A stretch of 64,000 nt of DNA from Hymenobacter ginkgonis (GCF_009755225.1 NZ_WQKZ01000006.1:124001-188000), one strand, 5' to 3'. Positions 17,536 through 26,205 are shown, numbered from the stretch's first letter. The notes: generated by a model from the letters alone, not told the origin. Translations and numbers: made by a program.

Positions 17536-19866
17536 ATGTCATCCGAACCCCAATTTTTTGACCAACCCGGTGGCGTTGTTGGCAAGCCGCTCGTGCGCGT
17601 AGAAGGCCGCGAAAAGGTCACTGGCAAGGCCAAGTACTCGGCCGAGTTTCCGCTGCCGGGCCTCACCTACGGCGTGCTAGCTACCAGCACCATCGCCAAG
17701 GGTAAGATTCAAAACATCGACACCACGGCGGCGGCGCGCGAGCCGGGCGTCATCGCGGTGCTTACCCACCAAAATTTGCCTAAGCTGGCCAAAACGCCCA
17801 ACGACGCGGCCGGCAAAAAGGATATTGGCGCGCCCATGGGTTTTTTGCCCATGACGAGCGACGAGATTTTTTACTCTGCGCAGCCCGTGGCGATGGTTGT
17901 GGCCGATACCCTGGACCACGCCATCCACGCCGCTACGTTGGTGAAGGTGACGTACCAGGCCGAAAAGCCCATTGCTAGTTTCCACGACTCGCGGGCCGAG
18001 TTGTTTAACCCGGCGAAGGTGCAGGACGGCAAAGAAGATGGCCACAAGCGGCGCGGCGATGCTAAAAGCGCCTTTGCCAGCGCGCCCATCCAACTCACGG
18101 CCACCTACACGCACCCCGTGTACAACCACAACCCGATGGAGCCCGGCTCGACCACCGCCCACTGGGAGGCGCCCGACCGCCTCACGGTGTACGAATCGAC
18201 GCAGGGTGTCACGCGCACGCAGTCGTCGCTGGTGGCGATGCTGGGGATGCCGCGCGAGCAAGTGCGGGTCATTACCAAGTACATAGGTGGTGGCTTTGGC
18301 TGCAAAGGCTCTACTTGGCCGCACACCATTCTCACCATTCAGGCCGCTAAAGCTGTGGGCCGCCCGGTAAAGTTGATGCTCACGCGCAAGCAAATGTTTA
18401 CGAGCATGGGCCACCGCGAAGACCAAAGCCAGACGGTGCAGCTCGGAGCCACCGCCGACGGCAAGCTCACGGCCCTGATTCACACCAAAGTCTCGACTAC
18501 TTCGCCCTGGGACAATTACGCCGAGTCGAATTCCAAGATTATCGACTTGCTCTACGCTACCCCCACCTTCGAGGCTAGCTATGAGATGGCGCGGGCCAAC
18601 GTCATGACGTCCACATTTATGCGGGCGCCGGGCGAAGCGCCGGGCTCGTTTGCCCTCGAGTGCTCGATGGACGACCTGGCCGCGCGCCTAGGAGTAGACC
18701 CCATCGAAATCCGGCTGCGCAACTACGCCGACCATGACTACAGCACCGGCCAGCCTTGGTCGAGCAAAAGCCTCAAGCAGTGCTACGCCCGCGGCGCCGA
18801 GCTGTTTGGCTGGAGCAAGCGCAACCCCAAAGCCGGCGCCACCCGCGACGGCCGCTACCTTGTGGGCATGGGCATGGCTTCGGCCAGCTACCCGGTGCAC
18901 AATTCGCAGGGCTCGGCCCGCGCGCGCCTCTACGCCGACGGCCACGCTGTGGTGCAAAGCGGCGCCACCGACCTGGGCACCGGCACCTACACCGTGATGA
19001 CGCAGGTAGCCGCCGATTCGCTGGGCTTGCCCATGGATAAAGTGCGCTTCGAGCTGGGCGATACCAACCTGCCCACGGCCCCCAACTCGGGGGGCTCGGT
19101 GGCGGCTGGCACGGTATCATCGTCGGTGTACCTGGCCGTGCAAGATGTGTGGCAGAAGCTGATTAAAGTAGCCGTGGCCGACAAAAAATCGCCGCTCTAC
19201 AAAGCCAAGCCCGAAGACGTGACGGCCGAAAAAGGCCGCCTCTTCCTCAAAAAGGACGCCAGCAAAGGCGAAGCTTTTGGCGACCTCATGAAGCGCGCCG
19301 AACTCACGGACGTGGAAGGCATGGCCCAGGGCAAATACGGCCCCGGCTACGAAAGCGGCCACTCGGCCAGCCCCGCCGGCCCCGGCAACAACACCGAGTC
19401 GGCCTCGGCGCACTCGATGCACTCGTTTGGCGCGCACTTCTGCGAGGTGCGGGTCGATATGGACCTGGGCACCGTGCGCGTGTCGAAGTGGGTGAGCGTG
19501 ATTGGCGCCGGCCGCATTTTGAACTCCCAAACGGCGCGCAGCCAGATTATTGGGGGCGCTATCTTCGGCATCGGCTCGGTGCTGATGGAAGCCACCGAGC
19601 GCGACGCCAACTACTCGCGCTACACCAACGCCGACCTGGCCAACTACCACGTGCCCGTCAACGCCGATATTCCGGACATGACGGTGGAGTTTGTGGAAGA
19701 AAACGACCCCTACATCAACGCCATGGGCGTGAAGGGCATCGGCGAAATCTCGATGGTGGGCGTGGCAGCGGCGGTGGCCAACGCCGTGTTTCACGCCACC
19801 GGCAAGCGCCTGCGCGACCTGCCCCTCACGCCCGACAAGGTGATGATGGCGGGGCTGGCGAGCTAA
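17536..19866 (+). CDS. paoC: Aldehyde oxidoreductase molybdenum-binding catalytic subunit
   Basis: A 776-residue large subunit. Segments typical of the family are visible: KVTGKAKYSAEF near the start, QGVTRTQSSLVAMLG, YIGGGFGCKGSTWPHT (molybdopterin contact), RAPGEAPGSFALECSMDDLA, and the catalytic base E737 in VKGIGEISMVGVAAAVANA. It would oxidise aldehydes to carboxylates at a molybdopterin-cytosine-dinucleotide cofactor. The 135-bp gap before it shows no terminator, so co-transcription with paoAB is likely. A MocA-like cytidylyltransferase gene, which would make that cofactor, follows. Confidence 0.93.
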   Translation: MSSEPQFFDQPGGVVGKPLVRVEGREKVTGKAKYSAEFPLPGLTYGVLATSTIAKGKIQNIDTTAAAREPGVIAVLTHQNLPKLAKTPNDAAGKKDIGAPMGFLPMTSDEIFYSAQPVAMVVADTLDHAIHAATLVKVTYQAEKPIASFHDSRAELFNPAKVQDGKEDGHKRRGDAKSAFASAPIQLTATYTHPVYNHNPMEPGSTTAHWEAPDRLTVYESTQGVTRTQSSLVAMLGMPREQVRVITKYIGGGFGCKGSTWPHTILTIQAAKAVGRPVKLMLTRKQMFTSMGHREDQSQTVQLGATADGKLTALIHTKVSTTSPWDNYAESNSKIIDLLYATPTFEASYEMARANVMTSTFMRAPGEAPGSFALECSMDDLAARLGVDPIEIRLRNYADHDYSTGQPWSSKSLKQCYARGAELFGWSKRNPKAGATRDGRYLVGMGMASASYPVHNSQGSARARLYADGHAVVQSGATDLGTGTYTVMTQVAADSLGLPMDKVRFELGDTNLPTAPNSGGSVAAGTVSSSVYLAVQDVWQKLIKVAVADKKSPLYKAKPEDVTAEKGRLFLKKDASKGEAFGDLMKRAELTDVEGMAQGKYGPGYESGHSASPAGPGNNTESASAHSMHSFGAHFCEVRVDMDLGTVRVSKWVSVIGAGRILNSQTARSQIIGGAIFGIGSVLMEATERDANYSRYTNADLANYHVPVNADIPDMTVEFVEENDPYINAMGVKGIGEISMVGVAAAVANAVFHATGKRLRDLPLTPDKVMMAGLAS

Positions 19867-19890
19867 GCAGCTTCGCAAAAAAGAACAAAC

Positions 19891-19997
19891 GCCTGTTATT
19901 GCGCGGAAGAATGACGAAGCAACCTTTCCTTTACGGCAGCTAACGTAGCGACCGCGAAGGAGACATTGCTTCGTCATTCTTCCGCGCAATGACAGGC
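19891..19997. repeat. Intergenic palindrome between paoC and the mocA-like gene
   Basis: The arm starting GCCTGTTATTGCGCGGAAGA is matched by an arm ending TTCCGCGCAATGACAGGC, about 33-36 nt per arm with few mismatches. Its core, AGAATGACGAAGCAA / TTGCTTCGTCATTCT, differs from the main family but shares the CTTCG element. Confidence 0.78.
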
Positions 19998-20028
19998 TTT
20001 TTTCGATAAAAAATAACCTCCCTACCCC

Positions 20029-20646
20029 ATGCACCACGACCCCACCGCCACTGTTGGCTTGCTGCTTCTTGCTGCCGGCTCGTCTTCGCGCCTGGCGCGC
20101 CCCAAGCAGCTCTTGCCTTACCAGGGCCAAACGCTGCTGCGCCACGCTGCCGAAGTGGCCGCCGCTACTCCCTGCCGCCCGCTGGTGCTCGTGACGGGCG
20201 CGCTCCACGACGAGCTGCTGCCCGAAATCGACGGCCTGCCCTTCCACGTGGTGCGCAACGATAACTGGGCCGATGGCATGGGCGGCAGCATCGCCGCCGG
20301 CCTAGCCGAGCTCGAAACCGCCGCCGAAACGGCCGCATTGCCCGCCCAGGTCGATGCCGTGGTGGTTATCCTCTGCGACCAGCCGCTCCTTACCCCCGAG
20401 GTTATCGGCGAGCTGATTGTGCAGTTTCAAGCCACTGGCCAGCCGGTGGTGGCCTCGGCCTACGCGGGTACGCAGGGCGTGCCGGCGCTATTTAGCCGCG
20501 CTATTTTCCCGCAGCTGCTGGAGCTGCGTGGTGCGGCCGGCGCCCGCGAACTGTTGCAGCAATACGCCCACCTGCCCACCGTAGACTTTCCGGGCGGTGC
20601 CACCGACGTGGATACGGTGGCGCAGTACGAGGCGCTAAGTAAGTAA
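20029..20646 (+). CDS. mocA: MocA-like molybdopterin cytidylyltransferase
   Basis: A 205-residue nucleotidyltransferase of the MobA/MocA fold. The nucleotide-binding loop LLAAGSSSRLARPKQLLPYQG begins at residue ~10, and the metal-binding motif VVVILCDQPLLTPE lies near 107-120. MocA uses CTP to convert Mo-molybdopterin to the cytosine dinucleotide form that xanthine-oxidase-family enzymes such as PaoC need. Position directly downstream of paoABC supports this over a MobA (GTP) or glycolipid role. A palindrome separates it from paoC, so expression may be partly independent. Confidence 0.85.
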   Translation: MHHDPTATVGLLLLAAGSSSRLARPKQLLPYQGQTLLRHAAEVAAATPCRPLVLVTGALHDELLPEIDGLPFHVVRNDNWADGMGGSIAAGLAELETAAETAALPAQVDAVVVILCDQPLLTPEVIGELIVQFQATGQPVVASAYAGTQGVPALFSRAIFPQLLELRGAAGARELLQQYAHLPTVDFPGGATDVDTVAQYEALSK

Positions 20647-20656
20647 TATATTTGCC

Positions 20657-20735
20657 GAAACGCGACACGTCGCGCCGGGTCGTTGTACCGAAGACAGTAG
20701 CTTCCGCAACGGCCCAGCGCGACGTGTCGCGTTTC
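20657..20735. repeat. Perfect 19-bp inverted repeat downstream of the mocA-like gene
   Basis: GAAACGCGACACGTCGCGC at 20657-20675 is exactly inverted at 20717-20735, with a 41-bp centre. The distal arm ends where the TAnnTTTG promoter box of the MFS gene begins. It could be a terminator-like hairpin without a T-run, an operator, or a mobile palindrome. The partial arm GTGAAACGCGACA appears again near 25,645. Confidence 0.8.
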
Positions 20736-20743
20736 TATTTTTG
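20736..20743 (+). promoter_or_regulatory. Candidate -7 box (TATTTTTG) of the MFS gene
   Basis: Exact TAnnTTTG match starting at the last base of the palindrome, 17 bp before the ATG, implying a very short 5' leader. Confidence 0.5.
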
Positions 20744-20760
20744 CCCAAATTCCTCGCCAC

Positions 20761-22191
20761 ATGCAGCCAACCCTACCCCCCCCGCCCGTCGAGAAGGACA
20801 ACAAACGCGTTACTACCGGCTGGACGTTCTACGACTGGGCCAACTCGGTGTACCCGCTCGTCATTACGAGTTCGATTTTCCCCATCTACTGGGGCAGCGT
20901 CACCAAGGATATCAACCCCACCGACGTGGTCGATTTCCTGGGGTTTCAGGTGCCGGGGTCGTCGCTGCTGACGTACGCCATCTCGGCATCCTTCCTCATT
21001 ATTGCGCTGGTTAGCCCATTTCTGACGTCGCTGGCCGACTATTCGGGGCGCAAAAAACTGTTTCTGCAAATCTTTTGCTACCTCGGGGCCGCCAGCTGCG
21101 CGGGGCTGGCTTTGTTTACCAAAGACACGCTCACCCTGAGCACGTTTATCTTCATTGCCGCCACGGTGGGCTTTAGCGGTAGCATCGTTTTTTACAACTC
21201 CTACCTGCCCGAAATCAGCTCCGAGGAGAAGTTTGACGCGCTCTCGGCGCGGGGCTTTTCGATGGGCTACATCGGCTCGGTGCTGCTGCTGGTTATTTGC
21301 CTGGGCATCATCATGGGGCCGCACATTGCGGGCGGGCCCGAGGGCGTGGCCCTATTTGGTATAAGCACAGGGGCCGCTACCCGGCTCAGCTTCCTGCTCA
21401 CCGGCGTGTGGTGGGTAGGCTTTGCCCAGATTCCATTTTTCACCCTACCCCCCGACACCGGGCGCCCCGCCGATGCGCCCGTTTCGCAAGATGGCTGGCT
21501 GCTCAACGGCTTCCGCGAGCTAGGCAAGGTCTGGGACCAGCTCAAGCATTTGCCCAACCTTAAACGCTTTCTGCTGGCCTACTTCACCTATAACATGGGC
21601 GTGCAAACGGTGATGTACGTAGCCACCATCTTTGGCGATAAGGTATTACAGCTCGATAGTACCTCGCTCATTGTCACCATCTTGCTATTGCAAATAGTGG
21701 GCATCTTGGGCGCCTGGCTATTTGCCAAGCTCTCGGAGCGCATCGGCAACACGCGGGCCCTGAGCTGGGCCGTATTTATCTGGATGCTCATTTGCGTGGC
21801 TGGCTACTTCGTGCAAAAGGGCTGGAGCTTCTTCGCCCTGGCCGCCGTCATCGGCCTCACCATGGGCGCCGTGCAGAGCCTTTCGCGTAGTACGTACTCT
21901 AAGATTATTCCCGAAAACACGTCCAACAACGCGGCCTTTTTTAGCTTTTTCGACGTGGTAGAAAAGCTGGGCATCGTCATCGGCACGCTGTCTTTTGGGC
22001 TGATTGGCCAAATCACGGGCTCTATGCGCAACAGCATTCTCTCGCTCATTGTGTTCTTCATCTTCGGCCTAGGGTTTTTGCTGACCTTGCGCGGTAAAAA
22101 ACTGCGCGACGAGCCAGCGGGTGGCATTGTGCTGCCGCCCCCACCGCCCGCCTCAGCCGCTGTCGAAATGGGCGGCCGGCAAACCGTCTAG
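20761..22191 (+). CDS. UMF1/Atg22-type MFS transporter
   Basis: A 476-residue membrane protein with about twelve transmembrane helices. The opening GWTFYDWANSVYPLVITSSIFPIYWG is the signature of the UMF1 branch of the major facilitator superfamily, related to yeast Atg22. SPFLTSLADYSGRKKLFLQIF is the loop-2/3 motif and GAVQSLSRSTYSKIIPEN a conserved helix-11 segment. Family members are assumed to export amino acids or other small solutes, but the substrate here is unknown. A short Pro/Ala tail ends the protein. Confidence 0.88.
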   Translation: MQPTLPPPPVEKDNKRVTTGWTFYDWANSVYPLVITSSIFPIYWGSVTKDINPTDVVDFLGFQVPGSSLLTYAISASFLIIALVSPFLTSLADYSGRKKLFLQIFCYLGAASCAGLALFTKDTLTLSTFIFIAATVGFSGSIVFYNSYLPEISSEEKFDALSARGFSMGYIGSVLLLVICLGIIMGPHIAGGPEGVALFGISTGAATRLSFLLTGVWWVGFAQIPFFTLPPDTGRPADAPVSQDGWLLNGFRELGKVWDQLKHLPNLKRFLLAYFTYNMGVQTVMYVATIFGDKVLQLDSTSLIVTILLLQIVGILGAWLFAKLSERIGNTRALSWAVFIWMLICVAGYFVQKGWSFFALAAVIGLTMGAVQSLSRSTYSKIIPENTSNNAAFFSFFDVVEKLGIVIGTLSFGLIGQITGSMRNSILSLIVFFIFGLGFLLTLRGKKLRDEPAGGIVLPPPPPASAAVEMGGRQTV

Positions 22192-22236
22192 TTCAGCCTC
22201 GATTAAGGCAAATCCATTTTCCTACCCCCCTCGCTT

Positions 22237-22758
22237 ATGCATACCGCTTCTATTCAACAAAATATTCTCGCCGAGCTCGACCTCGAACTGGCCTCCACTC
22301 GCCGCATTCTGGAGCGCGTGCCCTACGACACCCAGGCCGACTGGAAACCCCACCCCAAGAGCATGACCCTGGCCCAGCTCGCGGCCCACGTCGTGAACCT
22401 GCTGGCGTTCAACACGCTCTTTGTGCAACACGAAAGCCGCGACTTTCTGGACCCCAATGCGCCCAAGCCCGGCCCCCGGCCCACCAGCCTCGAAGAGCTG
22501 CTAGCCCGCTTCGACGACTACAGCGCGCAGCTGCGCCAAGCCCTGCACGAAACCGACGACGAAAAACTGACCCACAATTTCCGTCTGCACCGGGGCGAGC
22601 ACACCATTGTGGAGCGTACCAAGGGGGCGGCCATCCGCATTATGGGGCTGAACCACAGCATTCACCACCGCGGCCAGCTCACGGTATACCTGCGCCTGCT
22701 CGATGTCCCGGTGCCCGGCCTCTACGGCCCCAGCGCCGACGAGCAAGGCAGCTTTTAA
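22237..22758 (+). CDS. DinB-like four-helix protein
   Basis: A 173-residue DinB/YfiT-type four-helix-bundle protein. Three histidines suit the metal site of the fold: AAHV (~residue 49), RGEHTI (~130) and the C-terminal HSIHHRGQLTVYLRLL motif (~147-160), the most diagnostic piece. Superfamily members are metal-dependent thiol-S-transferases or proteins of unknown function. It is monocistronic and converges on the amidohydrolase gene through a bidirectional terminator. Confidence 0.87.
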   Translation: MHTASIQQNILAELDLELASTRRILERVPYDTQADWKPHPKSMTLAQLAAHVVNLLAFNTLFVQHESRDFLDPNAPKPGPRPTSLEELLARFDDYSAQLRQALHETDDEKLTHNFRLHRGEHTIVERTKGAAIRIMGLNHSIHHRGQLTVYLRLLDVPVPGLYGPSADEQGSF

Positions 22759-22777
22759 TATGCTTTCTGCCTAATAG

Positions 22778-22832
22778 AGGTAAAAAAGAACATCCTGCTG
22801 CGCTTGCCGAAGCAGGATGTTCTTTTTTACCT
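22778..22832. terminator. Bidirectional terminator between the dinB-like and amidohydrolase genes
   Basis: AGGTAAAAAAGAACATCCTGCT is inverted perfectly over 22 bp as AGCAGGATGTTCTTTTTTACCT with an 11-nt loop. A-runs and T-runs on both sides suit termination in either direction. The core AGAACATCCTGCT is a relative of the AACGTCCTGCTGA repeat, showing the repeat family overlaps terminator function. Confidence 0.88.
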
Positions 22833-24508
22833 CAGTTTTTTATTGCTTGATTCTTAGCAGTAAACACCTGCTTGCCGCCAATCCAGGTTTGCTGCACCGG
22901 GGCGGTGCGCAGCTGCTCGTTGGGTGCGGTGAGTAGGTCGGTTTTTAGGATTACAAAATCGGCGAGCATACCGGGTTTTATCTGGCCTTTGCGCTTGTCC
23001 TCGAAGGCGGCGTGGGCCGCCCAGGTGGTCATGCCGCGCAGGGCTTGCTCGCGGGTGAGGGCGTTTTCGGGCTGGAAGCCACCGGCCGGAAAGTTCTTGG
23101 CATCTTGCCGCGCCACAGCTGCGTGGAAGCCGTAGAGCGGATTAATATCCTCCACGGGGAAGTCGGAGCCCAGGGCTACCTGGCCGTACTGCTTCAGCAA
23201 ATCTTGGTAAGCGTAGGCGTATTTCAAGCGTTGCGCGCCCAGCCGCTCGCCGGCCCAATACATATCGGAAGTGGCGTGCGTGGGCTGCACCGAGGGCACA
23301 ATGTGGTACTGGCCAAACTTGGGCACGTCGGCCCGGCTCACCACTTGCGCGTGCTCGATGCGCCAGCGCCGGTCGGGCTGCCCGTGCAGCGCCGCGCCAT
23401 AAATGTCGAGCAGCAGCCGGTTGCTGGAGTCGCCAATGGCGTGGGTATTCATCTGGAATTTTGTCGCCGCCAGCTCCTTGGCCAGCGCGCGGTAATACTC
23501 GGGGTGTTGCAGCAAAAAGCCGCGCTCGGCGGGCCGGTCGGTGTAGGGCGCCAGCAGCGAGGCGCCCCGCGAGCCCAGCGCCCCATCGGCGTACACCTTA
23601 AAGGCGCTGATAGTGAGATTGTCGCTAAAGTACGGCCCCTTGGGCAAGTAGTACGCCTTATTTTCGGGGGTAGGGTTGAGCATGGTGTAGAGCCGCAAGT
23701 GCAGCTTGCCAGCTTGCTGCAACGCTGCCATCCGGTCGATATCGGGCTTGTTGAGGCCTGCATCGGCGAGGCTGGTGAGGCCCACGGCCAGGCAGTTTTG
23801 CTGCCCTTGCAACAGCGCCGCGTCAGCCTCGGCGGGGCTGGGCTCGGGGATTTTGGCGGCCACCAGCTTCACAGCATTGTCTACGAGCAGGCCGGTGAGG
23901 CGGCCCTGCGCATCGCGCCCAATCACGCCGCCGCTGATGGGGGTAGTGGCCGTGACCCCCGCTAAATCCAGCGCCTTTTGGTTGGCCAGCGCCGCGTGGC
24001 CATCCACGCGCGCGATGAGCACGGGCACATTGGGAAAGAGCTTATCCAGCGTGTCTTTGGTGGGGTAGCGTTGGCCAGGCCAATCGTTTTGGTCCCAGCC
24101 GCGGCCGGTGAGCCAGGTGGCGCCCGGTTGCTGCTGGCGGTGCTGGCTCAGGCGCCCCACCGTTTCGGCCCACGAGGTGGCACCCACCAAGTTGGCCGAG
24201 CGCAGGCCCAACGCATAGCGGTAGAAGTGGCAGTGCGCGTCGTAAAAGCCAGGGTAAATAAACTGCTCTTGCGCATCTACTGTCTGTGCGGCTTGGTAGC
24301 GGCGCTGCAAATCGGCGGTAGTACCCACTGCCACGAAGCGCCCGTCGCGCACAGCAAAGGCCTGGGCTTTGCTAAACGTGGAGTCAACGGTATATACTGT
24401 GGCGTTAGTAACCAGTAAGTCAACGCTTTCGCGCTTCGACTGGCAGCTTTCTACCCCCAAAGCCGCTAGTAAGCAGAAGGCACTCCCAAGTTTATAGACA
24501 AGCTGCAT
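22832..24508 (-). CDS. YtcJ-like amidohydrolase, probable lipoprotein
   Basis: A 558-residue amidohydrolase-3 family protein. The ATG at 24508 is chosen because it starts a signal sequence (QLVYKLGSAFCLLAALG) leading to a possible lipobox cysteine (VESC); the 29 residues of the longer frame lack signal character. Metal-site motifs are DAHCHFYR (~residue 90), a VDGH segment, the MNTHAIGDSSNR histidine region and LGSDFPVEDINPL with its metal-binding Asp. YtcJ-type enzymes hydrolyse N-substituted amides or related substrates of unknown identity. A lipoprotein form would sit in the cell envelope. Confidence 0.87.
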   Translation of the reverse strand: MQLVYKLGSAFCLLAALGVESCQSKRESVDLLVTNATVYTVDSTFSKAQAFAVRDGRFVAVGTTADLQRRYQAAQTVDAQEQFIYPGFYDAHCHFYRYALGLRSANLVGATSWAETVGRLSQHRQQQPGATWLTGRGWDQNDWPGQRYPTKDTLDKLFPNVPVLIARVDGHAALANQKALDLAGVTATTPISGGVIGRDAQGRLTGLLVDNAVKLVAAKIPEPSPAEADAALLQGQQNCLAVGLTSLADAGLNKPDIDRMAALQQAGKLHLRLYTMLNPTPENKAYYLPKGPYFSDNLTISAFKVYADGALGSRGASLLAPYTDRPAERGFLLQHPEYYRALAKELAATKFQMNTHAIGDSSNRLLLDIYGAALHGQPDRRWRIEHAQVVSRADVPKFGQYHIVPSVQPTHATSDMYWAGERLGAQRLKYAYAYQDLLKQYGQVALGSDFPVEDINPLYGFHAAVARQDAKNFPAGGFQPENALTREQALRGMTTWAAHAAFEDKRKGQIKPGMLADFVILKTDLLTAPNEQLRTAPVQQTWIGGKQVFTAKNQAIKN

Positions 24509-24616
24509 AGTACAAAAGAGTATGTTAAGTTCCGAAAGGCAAAGTACGGCCGAAGCTGATTTAGGCAGTAGTGGGCAGTAATATGCGTCCATCATGTGGA
24601 CGTGCTAGCGCGTGCC

Positions 24617-24649
24617 TCGCCCCCTACCCCTCTCCGAAAAGGAGAGGGG
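24617..24649. repeat. Short palindrome of the CCCCTCTCC family
   Basis: CCCCTCTCC and GGAGAGGGG are separated by five bases and preceded by CTCGCCCC as in the large copy at ~13.9 kb. It lies between two minus-strand genes and is probably a degraded or half copy. Confidence 0.6.
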
Positions 24650-24760
24650 ATGCCAAGCATGGGCCTTGATGACTACCTAGCTTCAAACCAGCAAATGGCG
24701 CCTTGCAACCAGACCGCGCGCTGACTACAAAATCCGCTTAAATCCTCGTTCATCCGGGGT

Positions 24761-25531
24761 CTATTCAAACTTCATGTGCTTCACCGACTCGCCCGAGTTC
24801 TTCAGTTCGAGCAAAGACTCGATGCCGATTTTGAGGTGCATTTTCACAAAGTCGGCGGTTACTTTCGAATCTGACTCAGCGGTTTTCACGCCCTCGGGCG
24901 TCATGGGGTTGTCGCTCACGAGCAGCAGCGCGCCGTGCGGAATGTCGTTCATGAAGCCCACCACGAAGATGGTTGCCGTCTCCATATCCACGGCCAGGGC
25001 GCGCACGCGGCGCAAGTAATCCTTAAACTCCTGGTCGTGCTCCCACACGCGGCGGTTGGTGGTGTACACGGTACCGGTGTAATAGTCGAGCTCGTGCTTT
25101 TTAATCATCGACGATACCGCCCGTTGCAACCGGAAGGAGGGTAGGGCCGGAATCTCTTTGGGCAAATAATCATCCGACGTACCATCGCCGCGAATAGCCG
25201 CGATAGGCAGCACCAAGTCGCCGAGCTTAGTTTTTTTCAAGCCGCCGCACTTACCCAAAAAGAGCGCCGCTTTTGGCTTAATAGCCGAGAGCAAATCCAT
25301 GACCGTAGCGGCCATCGGCGAGCCCATGCCGAAGTTAATGATGGTGATGCCGTTGGCCGTGGCCGTTTGCATAGGCTTGTCGGTGCCACGCACTTCGCAG
25401 CCAAACTGCTCGGCAAACATATACACGTAATTGCTGAAATTGGTGAGCAAAATGTACTGGCCAAACTCGTTCAGCGGCACGCCCGTGTAGCGCGGCAGCC
25501 AGTTATTGACGATGTCTTCTTTGGTCTTCAT
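24761..25531 (-). CDS. amn: AMP nucleosidase
   Basis: A 256-residue nucleoside-phosphorylase-fold enzyme that hydrolyses AMP to adenine and ribose-5-phosphate. Seen are the family start DIVNNWLPRYTGVPLNEFGQYILLTNFSNYV, the glycine-rich INFGMGSPMAATVMDLL, LFLGKCGGLKKTKLGDLVLPIAAIRGDGTSDDY and VDMETATIFVVGF (substrate-ribose contact around the Glu). It is the short form typical of Bacteroidota, lacking the N-terminal regulatory domain of E. coli Amn. It is divergent from the HsdR-N-like gene. Confidence 0.93.
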   Translation of the reverse strand: MKTKEDIVNNWLPRYTGVPLNEFGQYILLTNFSNYVYMFAEQFGCEVRGTDKPMQTATANGITIINFGMGSPMAATVMDLLSAIKPKAALFLGKCGGLKKTKLGDLVLPIAAIRGDGTSDDYLPKEIPALPSFRLQRAVSSMIKKHELDYYTGTVYTTNRRVWEHDQEFKDYLRRVRALAVDMETATIFVVGFMNDIPHGALLLVSDNPMTPEGVKTAESDSKVTADFVKMHLKIGIESLLELKNSGESVKHMKFE

Positions 25532-25667
25532 AAAAGGGTGATTAAGGATTGTTTGATAAAATGTTTTGGTGAGTATGCGCGTAAGAGGAAATAAAAAAAC
25601 CGCCTACCCGGTAGGGTACGGCGGCGCGACGGGCAATAAACCTAGTGAAACGCGACAGCCAAACCCA

Positions 25668-25675
25668 TACCTTTG
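25668..25675 (+). promoter_or_regulatory. TACCTTTG promoter box, possibly giving a leaderless transcript
   Basis: Exact TAnnTTTG match ending only 6 bp before the ATG at 25682. A transcription start about 7 nt downstream would fall on or next to the start codon. The identical octamer precedes rnpB and an hxlR gene in this window. Confidence 0.5.
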
Positions 25676-25681
25676 GAGGTG

Positions 25682-26167
25682 ATGCAAGCGCTGGACCTGC
25701 CGCCTTTCGATGCCAAAATTAGGCAAACATCGGCGAATATCTTCGAAATCTGGGACGAATTGCGCCGCAAGTACGTGGTGCTTACCCCCGAGGAGTGGGT
25801 GCGGCAGCACGTGGTGCAGTACCTGATGCAGCACTTAGGCTACCCCCGCGGCCTACTAAGCCTAGAGCGCGGCCATCGCTACAACCAACGCCAGAAGCGC
25901 ACCGACCTCGTAGCCCTCGGCCCCGACGGCCGCCCACTGCTGCTGGTAGAGTGCAAGCGGCCCACGGTGGCCATTACGCCCGCCGTGGCCCAGCAGGCGG
26001 CTACCTACAACCAAACCCTGCGCGCCCCACTGCTGCTGCTCACCAACGGGCTGGTGCACTACTGCTGGCGCGTCGATTTTGAGCGTGGGCTGAATGAGCG
26101 GCTGGCCGAAATACCCACCTACGCTGCCGCGCTTGGGCCCCCGGCCCCCGGCGACTTGGGGGGGTAG
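25682..26167 (+). CDS. Orphan HsdR N-terminal-like nuclease-fold protein
   Basis: A 161-residue protein matching the type I restriction R-subunit N-terminal-like domain (HSDR_N_2). The start at 25682 gives MQALDLPPFDAKIR, the usual opening of Bacteroidota members. The domain runs from RRKYVVLTPEEWVRQHVVQYL to ~150. PD-(D/E)XK-like residues are visible: E from LSLERG, D in KRTDLVALGPDG and the LLVECKRP pair (ExK). There is no helicase, HsdM or HsdS nearby, so this is the stand-alone form with unknown function and not a restriction system. It is followed by an FAH-family gene 38 bp downstream. Confidence 0.82.
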   Translation: MQALDLPPFDAKIRQTSANIFEIWDELRRKYVVLTPEEWVRQHVVQYLMQHLGYPRGLLSLERGHRYNQRQKRTDLVALGPDGRPLLLVECKRPTVAITPAVAQQAATYNQTLRAPLLLLTNGLVHYCWRVDFERGLNERLAEIPTYAAALGPPAPGDLGG

Positions 26168-26205
26168 GGCCGCTACCTTCGCCAGCGGTGCCCGTAAGTA
26201 GGGGT

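Noticed and set aside
19117-20247. 376-codon minus-strand frame spanning paoC end, palindrome and mocA start
   Set aside because: It crosses two real genes and a palindrome, and its sequence is His/Arg-rich shadow translation.
24582-24602. CGTCCATCATGTGGACG as an operator upstream of the amidohydrolase
   Set aside because: Only a 6-bp inverted repeat; expected by chance in a segment this size and no second copy seen.
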